DNA of 64,000 nt from assembly GCF_026788005.1 (NCBI RefSeq), contig NZ_JABEPE010000011.1:62001-126000 (forward strand), given 5' to 3'. Each line of letters starts with the position of its first letter. Positions within the stretch are counted from its first letter, which is position 1. The stretch comes from Alteromonas sp. a30. GTDB lineage: Bacteria > Pseudomonadota > Gammaproteobacteria > Enterobacterales > Alteromonadaceae. Below are positions 1 through 10,100 of this stretch, one piece after another. Under the pieces are notes generated by a model. The model ran no database searches. It saw only the letters and a list, made by a program, of their open reading frames with translations, and had not been told where the DNA came from. Made by a program: the position numbers and the translations under genes.

Positions 1-2139
1 ACCACTAACGTCAAATTCTTCAGGCAAAATAGGATCGATTTCAATGTCGGTTAATTCCATATCCAGCCCGGCCTCGCGCGCCATAATCAGCAGTTTACGA
101 GCGATGTCCATTCCACTTAAGTCGTCACGCGGGTCAGGCTCGGTATAACCATTCTCCAATGCAATTTGCGTAGCCTCAGAAAGCGCCATGCCATCGTCTA
201 ACTTGCCAAAAATAAACGATAATGAACCAGAAAGAATACCTTCAAACTGAATCAGCTCATCGCCGGCATAAATGAGCTTTTGAAGATTATCTATAACCGG
301 TAAACCTGCGCCAACTGTCGTTTCGTACAGGAACTGACGATTAGACGCCTGCGCCACTTCTCTTAGCTTATTGTAGAAACTCATGTTGTTGGTGTTTGCC
401 TTCTTATTCGGCGTTACAACATGGAAGCCTGAAGTCATAAAATCAATATAAGTATTGGCAATAACCTCACTGGTTGTGCAATCAATTACCACGGGGTTCA
501 CCAAGCTATGTTCTTGGGTAAACTCACGCAGCTTTGCCACAGACAAGCTTTCTGTGGCTTCGGCTAACATGCTCTCCCAGTCTTCCTGTAAGTCTATTCC
601 TTCTGACTTCAGCAGGATCTTTTTGCTGTTAGCAATGCCGTAAACGCGCAGTCGAATATGCCTTTCTAGTAAACTTTGCTGCTGTTTGCTAATTTGCCCG
701 AGCAATTCAGCTCCGACTGTACCGCAGCCCACGACAAAAGCATCAATAGTATGCAAGTTAGAGAAGAAATTCTCATGAATGACTTTCACCGCTTTTTTCG
801 CTTTCCTATTTTCAACAACCGTAGAAATGGAGCGTTCTGATGACCCTTGAGCAATCGCTACATTGTTAACACGAGCTTGGGCCAGCGCACTAAAGAATTT
901 TGCCGCCAGACCTTTTGAATGACGCATGCCATCACCAACTAGCGTCACAATCGCAAGATTCTTTTTCACTTCGATTGGTTCTAAAAAGTTATTGGATAAC
1001 TCTAATGCGAACGCATCTTCTAACATCGCCAAAGCACGCTCTTCATCTTTGCCATGCACGCAAAAACTAATGCTGTATTCGCTGGAAGATTGCGTAATTA
1101 AGCTAATCGAGATATTGGCGTTAGAAATCACTTCAAACACTCGACTCGCCATGCCAACCATGCCTTTCATACCCGGCCCAGAGAGGTTAAACATGCTCAT
1201 ATTTTCGAGCAAGGAGATCCCTTTAACTTTACTTTGGCTGCTTGGTTCATGGCTAATAAGCGTACCCGGAGCCTCTGGATTCAATGTGTTTTTAATGAGA
1301 CAAGGAATGGAAAATTGGGCAATGGGACCAATGGTTTTAGGATGCAGCACTTTGGCACCGAAATAAGAAAGCTCCATGGCTTCTTGATACGTCAATTTAT
1401 CGAGGAGAACGGCACCGTCAACTTGATTAGGATCCGCATTGTACACTCCGTCTACATCAGTCCAAATCTCACAAGCTTGAGCATCTAAGCAAGCTGCCAG
1501 AATAGCAGCGGAATAATCTGAACCATTGCGCCCTAACGTCACCTTTTCACCAGCGGCATTTGCTGCCACAAAACCTGGCATAATTAAAACGGTATTGGCA
1601 TCGTAAGAAAAATCTTGGAAACGACTCCGGCTAATTTCTAAATCAGCAATGCTGTCCAGATATTCGCCTTCAGCTAGCACATAGTCAACGGGATCAATAA
1701 TGGCGTTTTTTTGGCCTAAAGCAGATAGAATGGCCGAGAAAAAATTAACGCTGAAATATTCACCCAAACTCATGATTTTGGCTGCAATGGGATCAGGGCA
1801 AACATGCAGCATTTTAATCCCCTGTAAATGCTCTTCCAATTGCGCTAAATGCGTATCAATAAATGTGTGAATTGCCTCTGAATCAAAATCAGACAAAGCA
1901 CCGCTTAATTCATTGGCGATGCCCACGAGCTTTTCGCTCATCTCTTGCAATAACGGAGCGTAATCTTCGCCCGCTTCAGCTTGTTCACATAGCGCAGCTA
2001 ACATGTTTGTTACGCCTTTAGGTGCTGATAACACAACTGATGCACCCGCCGCTTGATGAACATTAAGCGTGATGTCTTTCACTCTCAAATATCTAGCAGC
2101 GTCTGCAAGAGAAGAACCACCAAACTTTAAAACCTTCAT
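1..2139 (-). CDS. thrA: Bifunctional aspartokinase I / homoserine dehydrogenase I (partial, C-terminus beyond left edge)
   Basis: This fused enzyme catalyses the first step (aspartate to aspartyl phosphate) and the third step (aspartate semialdehyde to homoserine) of threonine and methionine synthesis in the cytoplasm. Reading down from the ATG at 2139, the protein opens with the aspartokinase signature MKVLKFGGSS. It carries the conserved kinase segment KVTLGRNGSDYSAA near residue 220, then ACT regulatory domains. The homoserine dehydrogenase part begins with the nucleotide-binding motif VVGCGTVGAELLG near residue 465. About 713 codons lie in the window; the family is about 820 residues, so roughly 105 C-terminal residues are missing. 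The start is preceded by a GAGGAGT Shine-Dalgarno sequence. A leader peptide and terminator upstream indicate attenuation. thrB and thrC would be expected beyond the left edge. Confidence 0.97.
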   Translation of the reverse strand, partial: MKVLKFGGSSLADAARYLRVKDITLNVHQAAGASVVLSAPKGVTNMLAALCEQAEAGEDYAPLLQEMSEKLVGIANELSGALSDFDSEAIHTFIDTHLAQLEEHLQGIKMLHVCPDPIAAKIMSLGEYFSVNFFSAILSALGQKNAIIDPVDYVLAEGEYLDSIADLEISRSRFQDFSYDANTVLIMPGFVAANAAGEKVTLGRNGSDYSAAILAACLDAQACEIWTDVDGVYNADPNQVDGAVLLDKLTYQEAMELSYFGAKVLHPKTIGPIAQFSIPCLIKNTLNPEAPGTLISHEPSSQSKVKGISLLENMSMFNLSGPGMKGMVGMASRVFEVISNANISISLITQSSSEYSISFCVHGKDEERALAMLEDAFALELSNNFLEPIEVKKNLAIVTLVGDGMRHSKGLAAKFFSALAQARVNNVAIAQGSSERSISTVVENRKAKKAVKVIHENFFSNLHTIDAFVVGCGTVGAELLGQISKQQQSLLERHIRLRVYGIANSKKILLKSEGIDLQEDWESMLAEATESLSVAKLREFTQEHSLVNPVVIDCTTSEVIANTYIDFMTSGFHVVTPNKKANTNNMSFYNKLREVAQASNRQFLYETTVGAGLPVIDNLQKLIYAGDELIQFEGILSGSLSFIFGKLDDGMALSEATQIALENGYTEPDPRDDLSGMDIARKLLIMAREAGLDMELTDIEIDPILPEEFDVSG

Positions 2140-2185
2140 CCACTACTCCTCTAAACCAAAAATCTGCTTATTAAAAATACCCAAA

Positions 2186-2219
2186 AAAAAACCCGTGTCT
2201 GTTAAGTCACGGGTTTTTG
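2186..2219 (-). terminator. thr operon attenuator (intrinsic terminator in the thrA leader)
   Basis: On the minus strand a stem with arms AAAAACCCGTG and CACGGGTTTTT is followed by an uninterrupted U tract. It lies between the stop of the predicted leader peptide and thrA, the position of the threonine attenuator in enteric bacteria. The sequence shows the terminator directly; coupling to leader translation is inferred from the known thr mechanism. Confidence 0.85.
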
Positions 2220-2243
2220 CATTCTGTTGTTTCTCACTTTGCA

Positions 2244-2333
2244 CTAACCAGCGACCGACCTCGACGAGGTGGTAATACCCATTTCGATATACATTGAAAT
2301 CGTTATTGCTGTAGTGAGAAAAATTTTATTCAT
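2244..2333 (-). CDS. thrL: thr operon leader peptide
   Basis: A 29-codon reading frame starts with ATG at 2333 and ends with TAG just before the attenuator hairpin. It begins MNKIFLTTAITIS and later has GITTS, with five Thr and five Ile codons, the amino acids whose charged tRNAs control thr attenuation. It is longer than E. coli ThrL (21 residues) and its control codons fall in two clusters instead of one run. The tail SRSVAG resembles the GNGAG-like tails of other ThrL peptides only loosely. No strong Shine-Dalgarno sequence is visible (a CAGGC about 10 bases upstream). Function is inferred from position and codon content. Confidence 0.75.
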   Translation of the reverse strand: MNKIFLTTAITISMYIEMGITTSSRSVAG

Positions 2334-2530
2334 TTGAATACAAATTGCCTGTGGCACGCCTGGATATAAAAAATTAATTAAGCTGATTTTTAATTAGCCT
2401 AACTAACTGAATTAATGTCGTTATCATCAACTATTATTATTTTTATTGATGTTATTATTCTATTGATTTTGCTTTTTATTTTTGTCAATTCTTATCGACG
2501 CCTTTTTAAGCGTCGTATTTTTCGACTATA

Positions 2531-2908
2531 TCATACTTGTTCTGGTAGTAAATCAAATTTCTTAAGTGTTTCGACCAGCTGTGATTGTTGCAAAGGCTTC
2601 TTAATAAATTCCAATGCCCCAAGCTCAATCACTCTCTCTTGCATCTTAGGTTGCACATCACCGCTGATGACAATCACAGATGCACTAATTTTCTCTAACA
2701 GGATATTTTCAAGGACTTCAATGCCGTCCATTTTCGGCATGGTTAAATCAAGAAACAACACATCGATGGAGTGATTACGCAATATTTCCATGGCTTCCAA
2801 GCCATTGGCTGCCATATGCACTTCACTTGCAAACCCTTCCGGCAAACAGCGATTGACCGATCGACGCCCCAATTTGGAGTCATCACAAATGATTACTTGA
2901 TATTGCAT
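2531..2908 (-). CDS. CheY-like single-domain response regulator
   Basis: This 125-residue protein is a receiver domain with no output domain. It shows the acidic pocket (D9, D10 in VIICDD), the phospho-acceptor D54 in LFLDLTMPKMDG, S82 in VIVISGD and K104 in FIKKP. Such regulators act by binding a partner protein or a flagellar switch after phosphorylation by a histidine kinase; no kinase gene lies nearby. I chose the ATG at 2908, at the start of beta-strand 1, over the longer frame from 2980, whose extra 24 residues are not domain-like. It is divergent from aceK across about 100 bases, so the two may share a control region. The cellular target is unknown. Confidence 0.85.
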   Translation of the reverse strand: MQYQVIICDDSKLGRRSVNRCLPEGFASEVHMAANGLEAMEILRNHSIDVLFLDLTMPKMDGIEVLENILLEKISASVIVISGDVQPKMQERVIELGALEFIKKPLQQSQLVETLKKFDLLPEQV

Positions 2909-3005
2909 AACGCTCGCTAATTTAAATTTTGTATTAATTACTCGCCAATTGTATTCAATTTCTGTTAAAACCCAAGACACTATTTATAAATTTTCAGATT
3001 AAATT

Positions 3006-4724
3006 GTGAACTCAGCAAGTAAACACTCTCCTATTCAGGTCGCATACGCCATTTTAAAAGGCTTCGATAAGAGCTTTCGCTTATATTGCAATATCACCGC
3101 AGAAGCCAAACAGCGTTTTGAAAAGGCACAATGGCAAGCCTGCCAAGCCGCCTCTAAAAAGCGTATCGACCTTTACGAGCAAAGCTTAACAGAAACTGTT
3201 ACTGGTATTTATGAAGGTTATCTGCCTCAAAAGCAGTCGCTTAGTTTTTGGAAGAAGGTCAAAAGTGAGTTCATTTTTCTATTGGAAGGCCACAAACAGT
3301 TTGAATTGGCGGAAACCTTTTTTAATTCGGTCATTGGTCGTGTATTCAAACATCAACTGATTGACGATGATGTGATGTTTGTCCGTTCAAGCCGTTGCCA
3401 CCTAACAGCACAAGCCATTCCCGATTTTATTAACACCTTTGAAGCTCAAACGAGCTTAAAGCACACGATTGAAAATATTCTGGCCGCCTATGCGTTTCGA
3501 ATCCCATTTGAAAATTACAATCGGGACTTAAAAAATGTCATGACGGAAATCAAACGAAAAATTAATGTCAAAACGCGCTTGGAAATTACCTCCGTCGACC
3601 TAATGAAACCCACTTTTTACAGGGGAAAAGCTGCTTACATTATTGGTCGAATGCGTAAATCCTCAGGAGACATTCCCTTCGTTATCGTATTTTTGGTTAA
3701 TGATGAAGGTGAGCTTTATGTTGATACCTTATTAACTGAGCGTCGGGATCTCAGTGTTCTATTTGGATTTGCTCGCGCTTACTTTATGGTCGACACATTA
3801 CACCCTGCCGCGATAGTCGATTTCTTACAAGAGCTGCTTCCTAATAAAAAAAACTTTGAAATGTACACGGCCATCGGGCTTTATAAACATGGCAAAACCG
3901 TATTCTATCGTAACTTTCTAGAGCACTTGCACAATAGCACTGACCAGTTCGAAATCGCACCAGGCACCAAAGGTCTGGTGATGCAAGTATTCCATCAACC
4001 TTCTAATGGCATTGTATTTAAAATTATTCGCGACGAATTTGGCGAGAGTAAGAAGATCACGAGACAAGACGTCATTGACCGCTACAAATTGGTTAAAAAC
4101 CACGACAGAATAGGTCGTATGGCAGACACCCATGAATTCGCAAATTTCCGTCTACCGCTAGCTCGCGTATCTGATGCACTCATGACCGAACTAAACGAAA
4201 GTTGCGCTAACAGCATTGAAGTAGTTGGCGACGAACTGATTATTAAACACCTATACATTGAACGCAAAATGACGCCGCTCAATTTATATTTAGCTCGGGA
4301 AGATTTAACCCACGGAGAAATTCATCATGCTATTGATGACCTAGGAAATTGCATCAAACACATCGCAATGGCAAACATCTTCCCCGGCGATATGCTACAG
4401 AAAAACTTTGGAATAACGCGTCATGGGCGAGTGATTTTTTATGACTATGATGAAATTTGCTATATGTCTGAGCGTAACTTTAGAGAATTACCCAAATCCG
4501 ACGATCCCTACGCTCTAGATACGCTATCCGTTGCACCCAACGATGTTTTCCCTGAACAATTTGAGCATTTCATTATCGGTAAACGCGACCTGAAAGCCTT
4601 ATTCAAAAAGCTTCACGGCGATTTATTTAAACCGGAATACTGGCGCAACATTCAACGTCAAGTTGCTAGAGGTGAGATTTATCATGCCGCACCGTATCCG
4701 GTTCAACAACGCTTTAAACGCTAA
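3006..4724 (+). CDS. aceK: Isocitrate dehydrogenase kinase/phosphatase
   Basis: AceK reversibly phosphorylates isocitrate dehydrogenase and so sets the split of isocitrate between the TCA cycle and the glyoxylate bypass. The 572-residue length matches the E. coli protein (578). Visible hallmarks are the glycine-rich segment APGTKGLVMQVF with the nearby ATP-binding lysine in VFKIIRDEF, and the metal-binding segment NFGITRHGRVIFYDYDEICY. The frame starts with GTG, with no ATG available before the conserved region and no Shine-Dalgarno sequence in the 20 bases upstream, which suggests weak translation. In enterobacteria aceK is the last gene of aceBAK; here neither aceA nor aceB adjoins it. Identity is very secure; regulation is unknown. 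Confidence 0.97.
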   Translation: MNSASKHSPIQVAYAILKGFDKSFRLYCNITAEAKQRFEKAQWQACQAASKKRIDLYEQSLTETVTGIYEGYLPQKQSLSFWKKVKSEFIFLLEGHKQFELAETFFNSVIGRVFKHQLIDDDVMFVRSSRCHLTAQAIPDFINTFEAQTSLKHTIENILAAYAFRIPFENYNRDLKNVMTEIKRKINVKTRLEITSVDLMKPTFYRGKAAYIIGRMRKSSGDIPFVIVFLVNDEGELYVDTLLTERRDLSVLFGFARAYFMVDTLHPAAIVDFLQELLPNKKNFEMYTAIGLYKHGKTVFYRNFLEHLHNSTDQFEIAPGTKGLVMQVFHQPSNGIVFKIIRDEFGESKKITRQDVIDRYKLVKNHDRIGRMADTHEFANFRLPLARVSDALMTELNESCANSIEVVGDELIIKHLYIERKMTPLNLYLAREDLTHGEIHHAIDDLGNCIKHIAMANIFPGDMLQKNFGITRHGRVIFYDYDEICYMSERNFRELPKSDDPYALDTLSVAPNDVFPEQFEHFIIGKRDLKALFKKLHGDLFKPEYWRNIQRQVARGEIYHAAPYPVQQRFKR

Positions 4725-4749
4725 CCAAACGAGTTCAACTGCAATGAGC

Positions 4750-5154
4750 TTAGTACACTGTTGCGGTTTGTATCATTGCTTCCCACAAAATCAGTAACGA
4801 TGAAATAAACCCAACGCCCCAAAAAATGGAACGCATGAGGTGCTGGTCAATCCAATACATCATTAAATACACAAAGCGGGAGAAAACAAAGGCAATAGCA
4901 CAATACTGTGCGAACTCGGTGGGTATATCTAGCGCCAGTATGGCTAATACACCCGGAGCATACATAATAAGTGCTTCGAAACAGTTTTCATGGGCTGCTT
5001 TCGCGCGGGCGCCAAAACCCGAAAGCTTCGCTTGCTGCCCTCTTGGATTGCGGTTATTGTAACCACCTAAATTATGCATTGCGTAAGCCAAAGGAACTTT
5101 TGCCAGTATTGGCATCACAGTGGCAATGAATAAGCTTATCAGCATGGTTTCCAT
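4750..5154 (-). CDS. MAPEG family integral membrane protein
   Basis: A small hydrophobic protein of 134 residues with about four membrane segments (near residues 3-22, 58-75, 82-98 and 110-128). Between the first two lies a polar loop rich in Asn, Arg and Lys that includes the segment RAKAAHENCFEAL, typical of the bacterial MAPEG (membrane-associated proteins in eicosanoid and glutathione metabolism) group. The Arg and Glu/Asn of that segment are the family's usual glutathione-site residues. Start chosen at 5154, where AGGA sits nine bases upstream; the frame could extend to 5175 but that ATG lacks a ribosome site. It is convergent with aceK and divergent from the downstream PLP enzyme. Substrate unknown. 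Confidence 0.85.
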   Translation of the reverse strand: METMLISLFIATVMPILAKVPLAYAMHNLGGYNNRNPRGQQAKLSGFGARAKAAHENCFEALIMYAPGVLAILALDIPTEFAQYCAIAFVFSRFVYLMMYWIDQHLMRSIFWGVGFISSLLILWEAMIQTATVY

Positions 5155-5210
5155 CAGTATAATTCCTAAATTCAAAGAGTTAACTCAACTACGAAGTTAA
5201 GTGGCACACT

Positions 5211-6146
5211 ATGCAAGATCACATCGAGCTTGTAAACCAGCTCGCGATAGCTACCCCCTCTCCCGTGAACCCTATTCAACTCCCTGTTTTACAAGACTAT
5301 GATGTTACTTTGGAGGTAAAACGCGATGATCTACTCCACCCCATTATATCTGGTAATAAGTGGCGTAAACTACAAGGACATTTGCAACGTGTGTTGAATG
5401 CCAAAACGCAAAACGATTCACCAATAAGCGCATTATTGAGTTTTGGCGGCGGCTTTTCGAATCATCTTCATGCATTGGGCTATTGTTGCTACCAACTTCA
5501 CATGCCATTTACAGCAATCGTACGCGGCAATTACACCAGTCACTTCACGCCAATGCTGGAAGATCTTCAAGCTTGGGGCACGACAATTCAATTTGTTGAC
5601 AAAAAAACTTATCAACGTAGATACGAGCCCGATTATTTACGCCTGTTAAGTCATGAACACCCGAAAACACGGATAATTCCTGAAGGGGGATCCGATGATC
5701 TCGTATTAAAGGGTGTTGCAAGCATGTTAGATGAAATTGAGGATTTGGATGAATATGAATACTTACTCTGCCCGGTTGCCAGTGGAGGTACTCTTGCTGG
5801 TATTGCCCAAGGACTAGCTGAGCGAAATAGTCGTTGCCAAGTCATCGGCATTGCCATGTTGAAAGGAGACACATATCTGGAAAATTTGGTCAGGCAATTA
5901 TTGCCAAATGAATACCCAATGCCCCGAATTATTCACGACTTCCATTGTGGTGGTTATGCCAAATGTCCAACTCAATTAGCCACCTTTTGCGATAACTTCG
6001 CAGAGCAAACACACATCCCTGTTGAACCGGTTTACAGCGGCAAATTGTTTTACGCCATTATGCAATTAATTGAACAAGGTTTTTTTCCCAAAGGAAGCCG
6101 GTTATTGGCTTTACATACCGGCGGTTTACAGGGCGCAAGAAAGTAA
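5211..6146 (+). CDS. D-cysteine desulfhydrase / ACC deaminase-like PLP enzyme
   Basis: A 311-residue fold-type II pyridoxal-phosphate enzyme of the 1-aminocyclopropane-1-carboxylate deaminase / D-cysteine desulfhydrase family. K50 in SGNKWRKL is the expected Schiff-base lysine, following the family motif VKRDDLLHP. Substrate and cofactor-binding segments GGGFSNHLHALGY and the glycine loop PVASGGTLAGIAQGL are also present. Members remove amino and thiol groups from small D-amino acids or cyclopropanoid acids; the sequence alone does not settle which. The start at 5211 leaves only about 56 bases to the divergent MAPEG gene. Function at family level is secure, exact substrate is not. Confidence 0.88.
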   Translation: MQDHIELVNQLAIATPSPVNPIQLPVLQDYDVTLEVKRDDLLHPIISGNKWRKLQGHLQRVLNAKTQNDSPISALLSFGGGFSNHLHALGYCCYQLHMPFTAIVRGNYTSHFTPMLEDLQAWGTTIQFVDKKTYQRRYEPDYLRLLSHEHPKTRIIPEGGSDDLVLKGVASMLDEIEDLDEYEYLLCPVASGGTLAGIAQGLAERNSRCQVIGIAMLKGDTYLENLVRQLLPNEYPMPRIIHDFHCGGYAKCPTQLATFCDNFAEQTHIPVEPVYSGKLFYAIMQLIEQGFFPKGSRLLALHTGGLQGARK

Positions 6147-6182
6147 GTTTAGCCTCTGTTTATTGCTGTTCTTTTTGTTTGC

Positions 6183-6644
6183 CTATTTAGTGATCTTGAT
6201 TTTATCACCCTCTTTGACGCCATGTTTGCCAAACCAACCTTGATTCATTTCAAGCGCATATTGCACTTTTTTACTGGATGGGACAGACGTTAAATCCAGC
6301 GGTTTCATTTGCTTTATATCGGTAATGACGCCTGCACGCGTGATAAACGCAACATCCAATGGAATTAACGTGTTTTTCATCCACATGGAAACCCGTCTGG
6401 CATATTCAAAGTCGAATAACATGCCACAGTCATCACACATGGATTCGCGCCCCATCAACCCCTGTGCGCGCAAATCCCAATTATCAGCAAACTCAACCTC
6501 CAACGTTTTACCTCCCACCTCAACTTCAGCCTGCTTAAACACCAACGCCTCTGTTTGTGCAAAAAGCGAAGTCGAAATAACGCTGGAAACCAACGTGCTA
6601 AGCACGAGTAGCATATTAAAAAAAGCAATCGTTTGATTACGCAT
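6183..6644 (-). CDS. Exported DUF192 family protein
   Basis: A 153-residue protein with an N-terminal signal-like hydrophobic segment (about residues 6-29, ending near SLFAQ) followed by a DUF192 domain. Recognisable DUF192 features are GLMGRESM, a CDDCGMLFDF segment and the conserved MWMKNTLIPLDVAFI. The domain is known structurally as a small beta barrel; its function is not established. Start placed at 6644, where GAGAG lies six bases upstream; the gene then overlaps the stop of the preceding gene by eight bases, indicating translational coupling. It is the last gene of the RND efflux operon. The CxxC-like pair is a detail worth noting for a periplasmic protein. Confidence 0.9.
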   Translation of the reverse strand: MRNQTIAFFNMLLVLSTLVSSVISTSLFAQTEALVFKQAEVEVGGKTLEVEFADNWDLRAQGLMGRESMCDDCGMLFDFEYARRVSMWMKNTLIPLDVAFITRAGVITDIKQMKPLDLTSVPSSKKVQYALEMNQGWFGKHGVKEGDKIKITK

Positions 6645-7119
6645 ATTCACTCTCATAAATTCGCAACTTTTCAGGGCTATAAAGTAACTTTACGTTATCG
6701 CCATACTGAATATTTGGCACCAGATTACAAATCACTTCCAACACGGTATCGTCATGATGGTGCTGCGTTTTTGTATCAGGGTGGGGATAGTATATCCAAC
6801 CCGGAAAAATCACGTTCCCCCTAAGTAAAACACAGGTGGCAAACCAAAATGTTTCTGGATTAAATCCTTCTATCCACTGCACATTTTCAAACGTGTGATC
6901 AGGCTTAATCCATTCAAAACGTTTAGGTTTAAGCGATAAGTTCAGTGTCCCTCGATAACAATCGGATAAATCGAGTCCTCTTTCTTTAAAGTGAGGAAGT
7001 TGCAGTTCAATGCTGCCTGCCGGGTACGGATTTACAGCAGCACGTCCTGATGCGATTTGATGCCCTGCAATCACCTGACATTGCACGGATTGCAGAGCAC
7101 TATTTGACGTATGACTCAT
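6637..7119 (-). CDS. Protein resembling archaeal-type CTP-dependent riboflavin kinase (uncharacterised)
   Basis: A 160-residue soluble protein with no signal peptide. Its pattern follows the RibK/DUF120 layout: an early glycine segment (GHQIASGRAA), a middle segment ending in YRGTLNLSL comparable to the family motif PGTLN, and a late segment VKLLYSP resembling the closing strand. Archaeal RibK uses CTP to phosphorylate riboflavin; bacteria normally use the unrelated RibF. Similarity is judged by eye, so this is a tentative fold-level call, and activity is not claimed. The gene starts 14 bases after the RND pump gene stops and overlaps the DUF192 gene downstream, so it is translated with an efflux operon. 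A GAGAA ribosome site precedes the ATG. Confidence 0.45.
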   Translation of the reverse strand: MSHTSNSALQSVQCQVIAGHQIASGRAAVNPYPAGSIELQLPHFKERGLDLSDCYRGTLNLSLKPKRFEWIKPDHTFENVQWIEGFNPETFWFATCVLLRGNVIFPGWIYYPHPDTKTQHHHDDTVLEVICNLVPNIQYGDNVKLLYSPEKLRIYESEYA

Positions 7120-7132
7120 AATTTCTCAGTAA

Positions 7133-10100
7133 CTACTTAGCGGGTGCCTCAACATTTATTGTTGTAGACTTCTGGCCCCTTAGTTTACCGAAAGATTGTT
7201 TTATATCATCTAAAATCATGTACAAACAGGGAACCAGTACAAGTGTAATCAAGGTTGCAAAGGCAACGGCAAACGCTAAGGAAATAGCCATTGGAATCAC
7301 AAACCTCGCTTGTAGGCTGGTCTCAAACATGATGGGCAGTAATCCAAAGAAAGTGGTTAATGACGTTAGCAAAATGGCCCTGAAACGTGCCTTACCTGCA
7401 TTCACCACGGCATCAAACGTTGTTTGCCCTTCGCGCCGTAACTGGTTAACGAAGTCTGTGAGTACAAGACTATCGTTCACCACAACCCCCGCTGCCGCGA
7501 TAATACCAAAAATGGACATCATACTGAGATCATAGCCAAAGAAGAAATGCCCCCAAACCGCGCCGGTTAAACCAAACGGGATAACTGACATGATAATGAA
7601 AGGCTGTGTATAGCTGCGTAGTGGAATGGCTAATAAGAAATATACAGCCAATAAACCCGCAACTGCGAAATACAACATTTCTTGTTGTTGTTCACGCTGC
7701 TTTTGTACCTGACCGCCCAGTTCAGATTTCACCGAAGGATGCGCTTTTTTCACTTCTGGCATAATATCCTTTTTCACCGTTTGTACCACTTGTCCCGGCG
7801 TAATAACCGCTTCATCAATGGATGCATACACTCGGACCGTACGATAACCTTGGTCCCGACGAATGTAGCTCAGCCCCGGCTTCTCATATAACTCGGCAAC
7901 ATCACCCAACATGACTTCAGAGCCATCTGGCGTATATAAACGAGTTTGTTTCAAAGAGGAAAGTTGCTCACGTACGGCTCTTGGATAACGCACCATAACT
8001 TTGATTTCGTCACCTTCACGCAAAACACGCTGCACTTCACTCCCGTAAAAACTCAGGCCAACGGCTCGTGCGACGGCATCAGGCGTTAACCCTAATTGAT
8101 ACCCAACAGGCTTCAACTCCAACTGAATCTCTTTGTTAGCGATGTCAATGCTTGAACCAATATCAAATAAACCTTCCACTTGTCCAAGCTTATGCATTAG
8201 CAAGCGTCCAGCCTCATTCAATTCTTCTAAGTCTTTACCATAAATGCGATAGCTCAATTCACCATCTTCACCCGCTTCAATCACCTCATCTTGAATGGTG
8301 ATTTTTTTCAGCCCAACAATGGTTGGAAATTGTTCACGCCAGCGTCGCGCCAATTCAAACGAGTCGTAAGGACGAGCTTCTTCATCGACTAATGGCACAA
8401 CAATACGCCCAGATGTGCTGCTTTGCGCGTAAGCCATGACATTTGCCACAAGCGGCTCACCTACTTCTTTTATGCTTTCTTGTTCCACACGATTAATCAT
8501 GCCCTCAATCTGCTTTATTGCACTGAGCGTGGTTTGTTCCGAGACATTTTCGTTCATTTCAATTGTGATAGAGGGGAAGTCATGAGGAATACTTGGCATT
8601 GGAATAAAACGCACAATGCCAGCGCCCATGAGCGAGAAGGTGATGAAGAGCAACGCCACAAACGTTGACAAGGTGAGATAACGATACTTGGCACACATTT
8701 CCACAAAAGGGGCGTACTTGTTATCCACAAAATGATGGAAGCGCTGGTTAAAACGGTGTCTCCAGCCATTTGGATCGATAGGCTTAAACTTCGACTCCGC
8801 TAAATGCGCTGGCAAAATCAGTTTTGATTCAATCAAACTAAAGATTAAACACAGCGTTACCACGCCAGCAATGGATATAAAACCGCCAGATTCCACGCCT
8901 TCGGAAAATAAAAACGGTGCAAATACCGCAATAGTGGTGAGAACGCCAAAAGTAGCGGGCACGGCTACGCGTTTTGCTCCGCGTATCACATTATCGACAC
9001 TGTGCCCTCGCTTTTCTATTTCCGTCGAGGCGCTTTCGCCAATGACGATGGCATCGTCAACCACAATCCCCAGCACCATAATGAAGGCAAATAAGGAAGT
9101 GATGTTAATGGTAACGCCAACCATCGGCATCAACCAAATTGCGCCAAGGAAGGTTAGCGGCAAGCCCACCATTACCCATAATGCCAATTTCAATCGTAAA
9201 AACAGCGCTAACATAATGAACACTAACACCGCGCCTTGAGCGAGGTTGCTTAACATCATATCGAGCCGACCATTGAGGTAGTAGGTCATATCCACCAGCA
9301 CATCCATATGGTAATGCGCTGGCAAAGTTTTACGTTTTTCTTCAAGATAACGACGAACTGACTGCGACACTTCTGGCATAGACTGTTCTGAAGTTGCTTG
9401 AACAGCAATGATGGTCGCCTCTTGTCCGTTGAAGCGCATATAGTGTACACGCTCCTCAAAACCATCTTTAATATTGGCGATGTCGCCAAGAAGCACTTGC
9501 TCTCCAGCGGCTCCTGTTACTACAGGAATAGAGTAGAAATCATCACGATTATAGGCTTGCTGCTCAGAACGAATAGCAATCACGCCTGATTGCGTTTCAA
9601 TAGTCCCCGCGGAACGATTACTAGAATAATTGCGAATCGTGTTGGTTACGCCCTGCAACGTTAAACCATATTTACGTAGGGTTTCCGGCGCAATTTCAAT
9701 AGCAATTTCATTTTCGGGCATAGAATCAAAGTCAACGAGCGTAACGTCATTAAGTTGAAGCAATTCATCTTCAATCTTTTTCCCGAATTCTTTTAACACC
9801 AGCGGGTTATCCGGGCCGGTTAACACAATTTCTAATACAGGCTGGGTAAACTCACGCTTGTAAATAATGGGAGGTTCCATATCCGCAGGAAAGGTGGCGA
9901 TACTGTCAATCCTGAGTTTTACTTGGTCTAACACATCACTGAGATCTTCACCTACGTCAATTTCAAGGCTAATTGAACCGCTACCGCGACCAATTCGTGT
10001 CACCATTTTATCGATACCGGTCACATCCTGTAACGACTCCTCCATCTTCTCCATCACGCTTTCTTCCATTTCCTGTGGAGCAGCACCCGGATAAACCGCA

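Noticed and set aside
926-1366. A 146-codon plus-strand frame
   Set aside because: It is antisense to the thrA ACT-domain region and has no ribosome site.
2497-2518. GACGC/GCGTC hairpin downstream of the response regulator gene
   Set aside because: The T run is on the plus strand, where there is no gene to terminate; on the minus strand there is no U tract.
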